A stretch of DNA of 64,000 nucleotides, taken from assembly GCF_001719065.1 (NCBI RefSeq), contig NZ_LWAF01000003.1, positions 1-64,000 of the forward strand, in the 5' to 3' direction. Shown here one piece after another: positions 16,947-25,835 of the stretch. Under the pieces are notes generated by a model. That model was not told where the DNA came from. It worked only from the letters and a program-made list of their open reading frames with translations, and ran no database searches. Source of the stretch: Fervidobacterium thailandense (GTDB lineage: Bacteria > Thermotogota > Thermotogae > Thermotogales > Fervidobacteriaceae). The first letter of the stretch is position 1. Each line of letters opens with the position of its first letter. A program made the position numbers and the translations under genes.

Positions 16947-19022
16947 TCAGTTCCCTCCCGTTACAAACAGGTAGTACCTTTCCGGCGGAATCTGGTAAGC
17001 TCCAAACTTAGAATTGTAGTCACAGTTGAGTGAGATCGAAATGGACGAATTACTTTCATCTCGCCACTCAGCAACGATCAGTTCAAGTCCCCACTCGTAC
17101 GGGTGGCCTACTAAAAGCTCGCTTATCGTTTCTCCGCTAGGCCTTTTCCAAACAAAGTCTTCGAAACGCACACTAACCGTTTCGGATTTAGTCGTGAAAA
17201 TGCTTTTGTCACCCGCGTACGCTTCGTAGTACTTCCTATCCACGATGGTGTCGTACAGCCAGAGATCGTAGTAATATGTTACCTTTCCCCTGAGCGCCTC
17301 CAGTCCGGTAAATTTCCACGAAAACGTCGGTTTAACGGACACGCCCGTAGCGTTATCCGCCGGTTGAACGCCGGTAATGTTAACCATCGGAAGAGGGACA
17401 ACACTTCCAAGAACCGTGCGCGGTGATTCACCAAAATCGTAAACCGAACTTACCGCGTACCAAACACGCCGACCGGGGAAAAGTTCCGGAGAGCTGTCCC
17501 TGAAAAGATTCGTTGACGAAGGTACAATACCTATCGGGAAGAAGTTTTGGCCATCCGATGAGCGGTAGATTCGGTAGGCAACCGGTTTAGGACTCTTACC
17601 AAACTGGGTACTTTCTTCCCATTTTCTCCAGGAGACTTCGACGTAAAGATTCGTTCCTGGAGGTGCACCGAGGGGACTGGGTAAGCTTCCTGAGGTTGTG
17701 GAATAGTAACGCACGTCCTGCCTGATGGTGAAAGACTTGATGGCAAAATCTCCCGGTTTTTCAACGGTGTAGTAATTTCCGAGGCTACCCCAGGACCTGG
17801 TAATTCTCAGTGGAACTACAAGCGTATATCTATTATCGTTCGCATCGTAAGCTTCGATGAAAAGTGGAACGATCCCACAGAAACTTGCAAGATCAACCTC
17901 GGCAGTTAGCACGGATCCTTGAACGTACACGCGCGGACTTGTGAAAAACTCCGCCCCTGGAGTCGATCCAAGCTTCAGGTACATGTGACTTATTTCGAAC
18001 GTTTCCGAATACGCACTCGCCTTCACTTTGATCACGGGAGACGAGGAGTAATCAACTTCGTACACTCCTTCGGAGTTTGGCATCATACGTTGATCGGAGA
18101 GATTCAAGATTTCGTAATCGATCGAAATGTTACCACCGGTGGGCGAGAATTTGCACCTTCTCAAGGTAGTGTCGAGTACGATTGGAAAAACTGGGCCAGC
18201 GAAGTCGATAACAGTGGTTGCGTGTCCAGGTTTCGTTATAACAACACGTTTCGGAGTTTTGTTGAAACAGACCTTCCCCTCCGCCGTCGTGTACGCCTCG
18301 TCAATCTTCTCACCGCTGTTGTCAAAGAGTAGAACACACGCACCTTCAACACTCGGTCCGGAGTTATACTCCGAGACGTTGAGAGTCAGAAGGTGTTCGT
18401 AAACGAATATGTTGAGTAGTTGGAATCCCAGGATCAACCCATTGCGCTTTATCAGAAAAACGCACTGGTAGGTCCCCGGTGAATTTGCCGTGAAGGAGAA
18501 GATTCCATCCTCGAGGATACCAACGTTGGTAATCTGCTCTACAGACATACCCTCCTCATTTTTTAAGTACTGCTTCAGATCAACCTTGATGTCCTGCCCC
18601 GTGGTTATGCGAAGATCCGGTATCCTCGACACTTTGGACGATTTTATAACAACCACTTGAAAGATCGTATCCGAAATGGCTCCGAAATTATCGACCGCGC
18701 GAATTCTCACGCGAAAGGTTTTAATTGGGAGTGCTCCGAGAGCCTCTTCCTCAAACTTGCAGTAGTACGTCCTATCCCGAATCTCACCGGGACCTTCGAG
18801 AAGGAGAAACTTACTCACAGTTCCGTCCCTGTCAACAACATAGCTATCCAGTCGAAGAAAAAACTCTTGACCAGTGAACGTAACCTGTTCTGGAATGGTA
18901 AACCAGTACGGTTTCAAGTTCACAACACAGCTTGGCAGAAGCAAAGTCAGGAAAACTATGGCCAAGATCAGAATGGAAGACGAAGGTAGGTTTGAAAACC
19001 TTTTTAGGGCCCTTTTTTTCAA
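16947..19022 (-). CDS. Large lipoprotein with Ig/fibronectin-like beta-sandwich domains
   Basis: About 691 aa. A basic start (K-K-R-A-L-K-R-F) and hydrophobic core end in L-L-L-P-S-C, a lipobox. The mature part is beta-rich: an N-terminal Ig/cadherin-like region with D-R-D-G and R-V-R-A-V-D-N-F-G-A-I, a carboxypeptidase-regulatory-like repeat around A-Y-T-T-A-E-G-K-V, and Fn3-type repeats toward the end. The frame is open to GTG 19031 with ATG 19028. TTG 19022 is favoured because GGGTGAT lies just before it and it begins a clean signal peptide, but any of the three is possible. It is translated between a diguanylate cyclase and the subtilase. A surface scaffold or adhesin role is inferred. 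Confidence 0.7.
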   Translation of the reverse strand: MKKRALKRFSNLPSSSILILAIVFLTLLLPSCVVNLKPYWFTIPEQVTFTGQEFFLRLDSYVVDRDGTVSKFLLLEGPGEIRDRTYYCKFEEEALGALPIKTFRVRIRAVDNFGAISDTIFQVVVIKSSKVSRIPDLRITTGQDIKVDLKQYLKNEEGMSVEQITNVGILEDGIFSFTANSPGTYQCVFLIKRNGLILGFQLLNIFVYEHLLTLNVSEYNSGPSVEGACVLLFDNSGEKIDEAYTTAEGKVCFNKTPKRVVITKPGHATTVIDFAGPVFPIVLDTTLRRCKFSPTGGNISIDYEILNLSDQRMMPNSEGVYEVDYSSSPVIKVKASAYSETFEISHMYLKLGSTPGAEFFTSPRVYVQGSVLTAEVDLASFCGIVPLFIEAYDANDNRYTLVVPLRITRSWGSLGNYYTVEKPGDFAIKSFTIRQDVRYYSTTSGSLPSPLGAPPGTNLYVEVSWRKWEESTQFGKSPKPVAYRIYRSSDGQNFFPIGIVPSSTNLFRDSSPELFPGRRVWYAVSSVYDFGESPRTVLGSVVPLPMVNITGVQPADNATGVSVKPTFSWKFTGLEALRGKVTYYYDLWLYDTIVDRKYYEAYAGDKSIFTTKSETVSVRFEDFVWKRPSGETISELLVGHPYEWGLELIVAEWRDESNSSISISLNCDYNSKFGAYQIPPERYYLFVTGGN

Positions 19023-19053
19023 GCACATCACCCTTTTAGTGGAGGTTCTGAGT

Positions 19054-20535
19054 TCAGTCGTTCAATTTTCGATTCACCACTCGGGCCTTTTTCATCTCGT
19101 ACATCTTCGCGTCGACTTCCCTGTAAATCTCGTCGATGCTGTCAAACTTTGAAGCATCGATAATTCCGTACGAAATGGAAATGCCGTATTCTTTCAATGC
19201 TTCAACGATCCTGTACATCACGCTCCCGGCATGGGTTGGATCGGTGTTTGGAAGTACGATTACGAACTCATCACCACCGTACCTGGTGATCAGGTCCATC
19301 GCCCTGATATTCTTTTTTGCAACCCGCACGAGTGTCTGGAGTACTCTGTCGCCGTAAACGTGTCCGAACCTGTCGTTTATTTCCTTGAATTTGTCAACAT
19401 CGAGGAAAACGATAGAAATCGGACTGCCCGTGCGTTTGGACTTGCTTAGTTCTTTCTCCAAGAATTGCTCGAGAAACATACGGGTGTATGCTTCAGTAAG
19501 GTAATCACGTATCGACATCTCGAAGAGCTTTTGCCTTTCGGCGCGAACCTCGTTGTAGGTTTCTACGAAACTGAGGGCAAGTGTGATCATACCAGCTACT
19601 TTATCGAAAAGTGCAACGGTTAACTCCGAAAACTGATCCTCTCCTTGCTTTTCAAAAAGTACCGCACCACGCGTCAAGTGTCTGTAAACGATTGGAACAG
19701 CGTAAATTGTGAACACTTCTCCTCTGATCCTTTGTAACCTGTAACCGTCTGGAAATTCCTGCTCTTTTTCGGAGTTTCGGATCCAGATTTTTACAGATTT
19801 GTCGATAACGAATCGCGTAACATTCTTAACATCCGGCGAGACTCTCATGCCACTTCTGTCGTCTTCGTCCGAGTACTTAAAGTACGGATAGTAAATCGTA
19901 CCCCCAGGCTCAAGTAGGGCTATTCCGAATATATCGACAAGCCCGTACTCTGTGAGAAGTGTTCGTACCTGTTCCCCAAGCTCGTAAAGGTCGACTTCCT
20001 CTTTGGAAAGCTCGGTGACCAAAACATCCACGAGCGCCGTTAAAATGTTGTGTTCCACAGAGGTGAACTCGAATGAAAAATCACGTGTTATGACTATACC
20101 GTAGAAGTCGTCGTTCAATTTCTTTCTCACGTATTTGATTTCAACGTATCTCTTCCCCAATTCTTTTCGCCACGTGCGTTCAACTTCCTCTTGCTTCACA
20201 CGGTACTCCCGCACAAAGCTAAGGATGTCAAACAACGGCAACTTTTCTTCAGGATGCCGGATCAAGTATTCCATCTGCTCTCTGTCCCGAAGGTTCAACC
20301 CTATGGAATCCGCGTGTTCGATGATCTTTGAGTTTATGTAAACCAGTTCTCCAGATTTCCACACGGCAAGTCCTATTTCCGTTTTATCAATCACAGCTCC
20401 GAGCACCGAGAGAAAGTGCTCTAAACTTCGCAACTCTTCGCCCATTTTCTTCAAGTGTCTGCGGTACCAAACGACAATCAAACTAATAACGACGACAAAA
20501 GCAGTGAGTATAACTGGTAAAACTATTCTAAGCAC
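19054..20535 (-). CDS. Membrane-anchored diguanylate cyclase with PAS/GAF-like sensor region
   Basis: 493 aa. One N-terminal transmembrane helix (about 4-24) and a short coiled stretch lead to a PAS-like region (about 38-150), a GAF-like region (about 165-320) and a GGDEF domain. The active-site G-G-D-E-F is at 420-424, with the inhibitory site R-A-M-D at 411-414, so catalysis with product feedback is expected. The GTG start has GGGGAGCG upstream. It heads a leftward operon with the two surface lipoproteins that follow, linking cyclic di-GMP with cell-surface proteins. The sensed signal is unknown. Confidence 0.87.
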   Translation of the reverse strand: MLRIVLPVILTAFVVVISLIVVWYRRHLKKMGEELRSLEHFLSVLGAVIDKTEIGLAVWKSGELVYINSKIIEHADSIGLNLRDREQMEYLIRHPEEKLPLFDILSFVREYRVKQEEVERTWRKELGKRYVEIKYVRKKLNDDFYGIVITRDFSFEFTSVEHNILTALVDVLVTELSKEEVDLYELGEQVRTLLTEYGLVDIFGIALLEPGGTIYYPYFKYSDEDDRSGMRVSPDVKNVTRFVIDKSVKIWIRNSEKEQEFPDGYRLQRIRGEVFTIYAVPIVYRHLTRGAVLFEKQGEDQFSELTVALFDKVAGMITLALSFVETYNEVRAERQKLFEMSIRDYLTEAYTRMFLEQFLEKELSKSKRTGSPISIVFLDVDKFKEINDRFGHVYGDRVLQTLVRVAKKNIRAMDLITRYGGDEFVIVLPNTDPTHAGSVMYRIVEALKEYGISISYGIIDASKFDSIDEIYREVDAKMYEMKKARVVNRKLND

Positions 20536-20565
20536 AAACAGTCGCTCCCCGAAGCGGACATCGGC

Positions 20566-20592
20566 TCGGTAACTTTCGGTACCCGTTACCGA
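20566..20592. repeat. Inverted repeat in the gap between the ABC exporter and diguanylate cyclase genes
   Basis: TCGGTAAC (20566-20573) and GTTACCGA (20585-20592) form 8-bp arms with an 11-nt spacer in the 59-nt gap. No T-run follows on either strand, so it is not a terminator. It could be an operator or an mRNA hairpin in the cyclase leader. Confidence 0.4.
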
Positions 20593-20594
20593 TA

Positions 20595-22322
20595 TTATAA
20601 CACATCTCCCATCTCCGCAACCAACTGTTTTTTGAACATCCTCGCGTACAACCCATCCTTTTGGATGAGCTCAAAGTGCGTACCTTTCTCAATGATTCGA
20701 CCATCATCGAAGACGTATATCACATCGGCGTTCTGTAACACCTTCAACCGATGTGTGATAATTATCATCGTTGTACCTCTCATCTTTTCTCTCAGGGTTC
20801 TGATTATCTCTTCTTCCGTTTCCGGGTCGACGGCAGAAAGACAATCATCGAATATGTAAACATCTGCCTTTCTCATCAGGGCCCTTGCTATAGTTAATCT
20901 TTGCTTCTGTCCACCAGAAAGCATCACACCCCTCTGACCAACCACGGTGTCGTATTTGTTAGGAAACTTTTCCACATCCTCCTCCACCGCGGCAAGTTTT
21001 ACCATCTCGCGGACCTTCTCAAAATCGAAGGTGGACATCGCGAAGGCTACGTTCTCAGTTACGGACGTTGAGAAGAGAAACGTCTCCTGCGGCACGTACG
21101 ATATCAAACGTCTGATATCTTTGGAATTGAGATCGTTTATGTCAATACCGTTGATAAAAATCCTTCCACGCTCCACCGGGTAAAGCTTGCTTATCAATTT
21201 GACCAGCGTGGACTTACCACTCCCAACCGTCCCAACAATACCAACGAATTGTCCTTTCTTGACCTCAAAATCCACACTTTTAAGCACTTCCCTGTCGGTG
21301 TTCGGATAGCGGAACGTCAGTCCTTGGACGCGTATCTCCTCTATTCTCTTCAAAGGTTGCGGATTTTCCGGTTCTTTTACGAGTGGTTCAATCGATAGAA
21401 GTTCGTTTAGGCGTTGCAAGGATGCACGTCCTTGTTGGATGACGTTCATCACCATTCCGTACGCGGTCAGCGGCCATATCAACATGCCGATGTAGCTGTT
21501 GAACGCTATGAAATCTCCTAACGAAACGGTGCCTTTCACAACCATCGGTCCGCCCACAGTTAACGCCAAAAAGTACGCAAGCGTACCAACGAAGTGTATG
21601 AGTGGCCACATGATTCCCCAGACGCGAATCAATGAAATTGTTGCCTTGAAATGCTCCTTTGCCTTTTCGGAGAAGATTTGCTCGATCTTCGGAAGTATGG
21701 AAAAGCTTTTGATAACGCGGATACCGTCGATGGTTTCCTCGGTGAATCCACTAAGATCCGAGTACACGTCTTGGACTTTTCTGGAACGTTTAAAGATGAG
21801 CCTACCGAAGGTTGAGGATATCAGTATGATTCCCGGAAGTGGTGAGAGCGCCGTGAGAGTCAAACGCCAGTTGGTAGATGAAGCCATGAAGAAAACGGTT
21901 GTGAACGTCATAAACAGCGCGTCGGTGAGTTGTACAACACCGATACCGAGCATCCTCTCAACCATGGAAACGTCGTTTGTGAAATAAGCCATGATGTCCC
22001 CCGAACGGTGCTTGTCGAAGAAGTACATGTCAAGACTCAGGATTTTATCGAACAAGAAACGTTTAGCCTCGTAGTCGAAGAATCTCGAAGAACCCATTAT
22101 AAAGTACCGCCACCAAAATCTTCCAACGAGCATTCCGAGGGCCAGACCCAAGATAGAGTACACGAACACCTTGATTTCGTCGACGCTTTTGACCACTCTT
22201 AAAGTGTTTACCGCTTTCGATATCACTTTGGGAACGAAGAGCTGTAGTAAATCGATGATTATTAAAGCAACGATACCGAGTACGTAGAAATACCATCGTT
22301 TCTTCAAAAACCCCCGAAACAT
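20595..22322 (-). CDS. ABC exporter half-transporter (membrane domain fused to ATPase)
   Basis: 575 aa with about six transmembrane helices (roughly 1-315) followed by an ATPase domain with Walker A G-T-V-G-S-G-K-S-T, signature L-S-G-G-Q-K-Q-R-L and Walker B V-Y-I-F-D-D. It has the MsbA/LmrA/BmrA layout and functions as a dimer. The catalytic Glu after Walker B is Asp (D-D-C-L-S), typical of the degenerate partner in heterodimeric exporters such as TM287/288 or BmrCD, yet no second half-transporter is adjacent. The frame is open to 22496, but GGAGGGGT before ATG 22322 fixes the start. The substrate is unknown. Confidence 0.85.
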   Translation of the reverse strand: MFRGFLKKRWYFYVLGIVALIIIDLLQLFVPKVISKAVNTLRVVKSVDEIKVFVYSILGLALGMLVGRFWWRYFIMGSSRFFDYEAKRFLFDKILSLDMYFFDKHRSGDIMAYFTNDVSMVERMLGIGVVQLTDALFMTFTTVFFMASSTNWRLTLTALSPLPGIILISSTFGRLIFKRSRKVQDVYSDLSGFTEETIDGIRVIKSFSILPKIEQIFSEKAKEHFKATISLIRVWGIMWPLIHFVGTLAYFLALTVGGPMVVKGTVSLGDFIAFNSYIGMLIWPLTAYGMVMNVIQQGRASLQRLNELLSIEPLVKEPENPQPLKRIEEIRVQGLTFRYPNTDREVLKSVDFEVKKGQFVGIVGTVGSGKSTLVKLISKLYPVERGRIFINGIDINDLNSKDIRRLISYVPQETFLFSTSVTENVAFAMSTFDFEKVREMVKLAAVEEDVEKFPNKYDTVVGQRGVMLSGGQKQRLTIARALMRKADVYIFDDCLSAVDPETEEEIIRTLREKMRGTTMIIITHRLKVLQNADVIYVFDDGRIIEKGTHFELIQKDGLYARMFKKQLVAEMGDVL

Positions 22323-22370
22323 TGGCACCCCTCCGTAAGTCTCCAGAAGTCTCCAGTATTCTCGAGCAAC

Positions 22371-22389
22371 TGGTTCGTATTCCGAACCA
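22371..22389. promoter_or_regulatory. Palindrome at the ABC exporter transcription start, candidate operator
   Basis: TGGTTCG-N5-CGAACCA is a perfect 7-bp inverted repeat just downstream of the -10, covering the expected start site. This position suits a repressor. No regulator gene lies next to it. Confidence 0.45.
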
Positions 22390-22417
22390 ATTATATCACT
22401 TCCGTGACCATTCACAA
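22390..22417 (-). promoter_or_regulatory. Promoter of the ABC exporter gene
   Basis: Minus strand TTGTGA (22412-22417), a 16-bp spacer and TATAAT (22390-22395), about 70 nt upstream of the ATG at 22322. Confidence 0.7.
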
Positions 22418-22456
22418 GGGGCTCAAACCGATACATGTGGCAAAAAAGGCCGGGAC

Positions 22457-22490
22457 CAAAAAATAACGGGTGCCGAAAGTTGGCACCCGT
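22457..22490 (-). terminator. Intrinsic terminator of glutamate dehydrogenase gene
   Basis: On the minus strand a perfect 9-bp stem ACGGGTGCC / GGCACCCGT with a 7-nt loop is followed by TATTTTTT. It lies 40 nt after the stop of gdhA. Confidence 0.9.
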
Positions 22491-22529
22491 GTTCACGTAG
22501 GTTTGAAATTTTGGTCAATTCGTTAACTA

Positions 22530-23813
22530 TTACATCGGGTAATATCCTCTTTCCCTTACTGCGTTCGCAACTCTGCTGATTGCAACGATGTAAGCCGCGG
22601 TTCTCATGTCGGTGTTGTACTTTTCCTTGGTCTTGTAGACTTCGGCAAAGGCGTTGACCATCATCTTCGTGAGCTTCTTCCTGATGTCGTCGATATCCCA
22701 GAAGAACGTCTGGAGGTCTTGTACCCATTCAAAGTACGATACCGTAACACCACCAGCGTTAGCAAGAATGTCGGGGACGATCAATGTTCCTTTGCTGAGG
22801 AGTATTTCTTCCGCTTCTGGTGTTGTTGGACCGTTTGCACCCTCGACGATGATCTTCGCCTTAACGTCTTTCGCGTTCTTTTCGGTGATCGCGTTTTCAA
22901 GTGCTGCCGGGATGAGTATGTCCACATCGAGTGTTAGAAGTTCTTCGTTCGTGATCGGTTTACCCTTCGGGTAACCCTTGATCAATCCTTTGTTCGAGTC
23001 ACGGTACGCGATGAGGTCGTTGATATCAAGCCCATCCTCGTTGTAGATTCCTCCACTTACGTCACTAACTGCAATTATCTTAGCACCGTACTCTTCGCTG
23101 AGAATCTTTGCCGAGTAGGAACCCACGTTACCGAATCCCTGGATCGCAACTGTAGCTTTGGAAATGTCCTTACCAAGGACTTTGCACGCTTCGTTTGCCG
23201 TTATTGCAACGCCGCGTCCCGTTGCTTCAGGCCTACCTTCGGAACCACCAAGGTCCAGTGGTTTTCCGGTGACGACACCGAGAGCAGTGTATCCGACGTT
23301 CATACTGTAGGTATCCATGTACCATGCCATTATCTTCGCGTTCGTGTTTACATCGGGAGCAGGAATGTCCTTGTGTGGACCAACCATCATTTGGATTTCC
23401 GAGAAGAATCTTCTGCTCAGTCTTTCGAGTTCCTTCTCAGAAAGCTGTGTTACGTCAACCTTGACTCCACCTTTACCTCCACCGTACGGTAGGTTCATAA
23501 CCGCACATTTCCACGTCATCCAGAAGGCCAAAGATGCAACCTCATCGAGGTTCGTGTCAGGGTGATACCTAATTCCACCTTTCGCGGGACCACGAGCAGT
23601 GTTGTGTTGAACCCTGTAACCTTCGAATATCTCCACCCTACCATCGTCCATTACCACTGGGAAGTGGACTTCCAAAATCCTTTGTGGCCAGAGGAGGAAG
23701 TTTCCTATGTTCGGATCCAGATCCATGAGGTCCGCTGCTTTGAGGAACTGCTTCTGCGCGTTTTCGTACAGAGGCCCAAATGGTTTCAGGTTTCCCATTG
23801 TACTGAGTTTCAT
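22530..23813 (-). CDS. gdhA: Glutamate dehydrogenase
   Basis: 427 aa, the usual length for the hexameric catabolic/thermophilic type. P-Y-G-G-G-K-G-G-V-K-V-D carries the catalytic lysine, P-A-P-D-V-N-T-N is the conserved active-site segment, and G-F-G-N-V-G-S is the Rossmann dinucleotide motif. It interconverts glutamate and 2-oxoglutarate plus ammonia with NAD(P)H. The frame is open to 23954, but GGGGAGGT followed by ATG 23813 fixes the start. It has its own promoter, a leader hairpin and a terminator, so it is monocistronic. Confidence 0.93.
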   Translation of the reverse strand: MKLSTMGNLKPFGPLYENAQKQFLKAADLMDLDPNIGNFLLWPQRILEVHFPVVMDDGRVEIFEGYRVQHNTARGPAKGGIRYHPDTNLDEVASLAFWMTWKCAVMNLPYGGGKGGVKVDVTQLSEKELERLSRRFFSEIQMMVGPHKDIPAPDVNTNAKIMAWYMDTYSMNVGYTALGVVTGKPLDLGGSEGRPEATGRGVAITANEACKVLGKDISKATVAIQGFGNVGSYSAKILSEEYGAKIIAVSDVSGGIYNEDGLDINDLIAYRDSNKGLIKGYPKGKPITNEELLTLDVDILIPAALENAITEKNAKDVKAKIIVEGANGPTTPEAEEILLSKGTLIVPDILANAGGVTVSYFEWVQDLQTFFWDIDDIRKKLTKMMVNAFAEVYKTKEKYNTDMRTAAYIVAISRVANAVRERGYYPM

Positions 23814-23841
23814 CACTTTAACCTCCCCGCTCTTTTTTGAA

Positions 23842-23874
23842 CCAACCGAAAGGCTCATCATCCCTTTCGGTTGG
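23842..23874 (-). other. Leader hairpin of the gdhA mRNA
   Basis: A perfect 12-bp stem (23842-23853 with 23863-23874) with a 9-nt loop lies between the promoter and the ribosome site. No T-run follows on the minus strand, so it is not a terminator. It may protect the 5' end or act as a regulatory element. Confidence 0.6.
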
Positions 23875-23901
23875 CAGCTAAATTCTGCGGTTTCCGATTT
23901 A

Positions 23902-23930
23902 ATTATTACCCACGGCGGGGAGTTTATCAA
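23902..23930 (-). promoter_or_regulatory. Promoter of gdhA
   Basis: Minus strand TTGATA (23925-23930), a 17-bp spacer and AATAAT (23902-23907). The leader would be about 80 nt. Confidence 0.65.
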
Positions 23931-24039
23931 CCTTTGTTTTGTGAAGAGTATCACTTTTTAGGTTCCAAAAAGTCTTTAAATCTTATTTTTTCACTCTTTT
24001 AGTCAGCTGTTTTCAAGTATGAATCTTTTCATGCGCCCA

Positions 24040-25701
24040 TCAGAACAGTCCGATGATTTCTCCGCTTTCGTCAATGTCTATGTTCACGGCCGCTGGTATT
24101 TTGGGCAATCCTGGCAACAACATTATTTCACCGGCAAGTGCCACAACGAAACCGGCTCCCGCACTTATTAAGAAGTCTCGAACGGTGAACTCGTATCCCC
24201 GAGGTGCGTTGATTTTCTTCGGGTCATCCGAAATGCTGTTTTGAGTTTTCGCGATTATAACCGGATAATTCCCGAATCCGTATTTTTTGATCATACTGAG
24301 TTTACTTCTGGCCGTGTCCGTGTAAACTACTCTACCAGCCCTGTAGATCTCCTTTGCTATGAGTTCGATTTTTTCCTCAACGGATAGATTCTGATCGACC
24401 AAGGGTTTGTAATTACTTGGTTGTCGCTGAATCGTATCAATCACCGTTTTCGCAAGCTCGATCGCTCCTTCAGAACCCTTTGAGTAAGCCTCGTTCACAA
24501 CGCACGTGACGGGACAATTTTCAATCACGGCCTCGATTTCGGCTTCTGTATCGGTTGCGAACTTGTTCAGTGCCACTACCACCGGGACCCCGTATTTTTC
24601 TAGGTTCTCGACGTGAACTTTCAAATTCTCCATTCCCCTTACCACCGCTTCGATGTTCTCTTTTCCAAGCTCGTCTTTGTTCACACCACCGTGGTATTTG
24701 AGCGCCCTTATCGACGCAACCACAACGGCAAGGTCCACGAATAGTCCTCCGGTAGGTGCAACAAAGTCCAGGAATTTTTGCGCACCGAGATCGGCTGCGA
24801 ATCCTGCCTCAGTAACAACGTAGTCGGCAAGTTTAAGAGCAAGTTTTGTAGCTATGAGTGAGTTTGTTCCGTGTGCGATGTTCGCAAACGGTCCACCGTG
24901 GACGAGAGCAGGTGTGTTTTCGATCGTTTGAACGAGGTTAGGATTTATGGCATCCTTCAACAGTACCGTAGCTGCACCTTCAGCCTTGAGGTCCCGGACA
25001 CGTACAAGTCCCTTTTCCTCACTTTGCGCAATAACGATTTCTCCAATGCGTCTCTTGAGATCCCCCAGGTCACTTGCAAGGCAAAGAACGGCCATCAATT
25101 CCGAAGCCGCGGTGATGATGAACCCATCCTCACGCGGATACCCATTCGCACTACCTCCCAACCCGATCACAATCTGCCTTAGCGCACGGTCGTTCATATC
25201 GATGGCACGTTTCCAAAAGATTTTCCTAATGTCGATCTTCAGTTCGTTTCCGTGGTTAACGTGAGCATCTATCATCGCCGCGATAAGGTTGTGGGCAGCA
25301 GTTACCGCGTGAATATCTCCAGTGAAATGTAGGTTGATATCCTCCATGGGAAGTACTTGAGAATACCCGCCGCCAGCCGCACCACCCTTAACGCCGAAGA
25401 CCGGTCCCAAGGACGGTTCTCTAAGGGTGACTATCGAACGCTTGCCAATCTTGTTGAGCGCCATCGACAACCCGATACTCGTCGTGGTCTTTCCCTCACC
25501 AGCTGGCGTGGGAGTGATCGCGGTAACGAGGATGAGTTTACCGTTTGGGCGTTCCGAAAGCTTCTTCAAGAGCCTGTGGTCGATTTTTGCGATGTATTTG
25601 CCGTACAACTTCACGTCATCTTCCTGTAGTCCGAGTTCCGCAGCTATCTTTCTGATATCCACCAATTTCGCATTCCTGGCGATTTCAATATCGCTCAGCA
25701 T
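24040..25701 (-). CDS. fhs: Formate-tetrahydrofolate ligase
   Basis: 553 aa, the normal size for the monofunctional bacterial enzyme. The ATP-binding loop reads [16 protein letters not shown] (near residue 63-80), followed by [19 protein letters not shown]. It makes 10-formyl-tetrahydrofolate from formate, ATP and THF, the one-carbon donor for purine synthesis and formyl-methionine. The frame is open to 25716; GGAGGTG before ATG 25701 fixes the start. It has its own promoter at 25737-25765. No clear terminator was seen downstream. Confidence 0.94.
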   Translation of the reverse strand: MLSDIEIARNAKLVDIRKIAAELGLQEDDVKLYGKYIAKIDHRLLKKLSERPNGKLILVTAITPTPAGEGKTTTSIGLSMALNKIGKRSIVTLREPSLGPVFGVKGGAAGGGYSQVLPMEDINLHFTGDIHAVTAAHNLIAAMIDAHVNHGNELKIDIRKIFWKRAIDMNDRALRQIVIGLGGSANGYPREDGFIITAASELMAVLCLASDLGDLKRRIGEIVIAQSEEKGLVRVRDLKAEGAATVLLKDAINPNLVQTIENTPALVHGGPFANIAHGTNSLIATKLALKLADYVVTEAGFAADLGAQKFLDFVAPTGGLFVDLAVVVASIRALKYHGGVNKDELGKENIEAVVRGMENLKVHVENLEKYGVPVVVALNKFATDTEAEIEAVIENCPVTCVVNEAYSKGSEGAIELAKTVIDTIQRQPSNYKPLVDQNLSVEEKIELIAKEIYRAGRVVYTDTARSKLSMIKKYGFGNYPVIIAKTQNSISDDPKKINAPRGYEFTVRDFLISAGAGFVVALAGEIMLLPGLPKIPAAVNIDIDESGEIIGLF

Positions 25702-25736
25702 CCGGTTCACCTCCATCTTTCCGATAGTTCTTGTCT

Positions 25737-25765
25737 ATTTTACCACGACGGGGAAATTGTACCAA
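25737..25765 (-). promoter_or_regulatory. Promoter of fhs
   Basis: Minus strand TTGGTA (25760-25765), a 17-bp spacer and TAAAAT (25737-25742), preceded by TGG (extended -10). Confidence 0.65.
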
Positions 25766-25785
25766 TTTCAAATTCGTAGGATTTG

Positions 25786-25794
25786 TGGTAAAAT
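25786..25794 (+). promoter_or_regulatory. Extended -10 element for the PP-loop ATPase operon
   Basis: TGG-TAAAAT mirrors the divergent fhs promoter about 50 bp away. No good -35 is seen. Transcription would start near 25801, leaving a short leader before the ribosome site GGGGAGGT (25821-25828). Confidence 0.5.
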
Positions 25795-25835
25795 TTAAAA
25801 AAACAAGGTTCACAATCCTCGGGGAGGTAAGTATT

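Noticed and set aside
20575-20600. TATAAT on the minus strand at the end of the ABC exporter gene, as promoter for the diguanylate cyclase
   Set aside because: The only -35-like sequence, TTGCGG, is 15 bp away, too short to call it with confidence.
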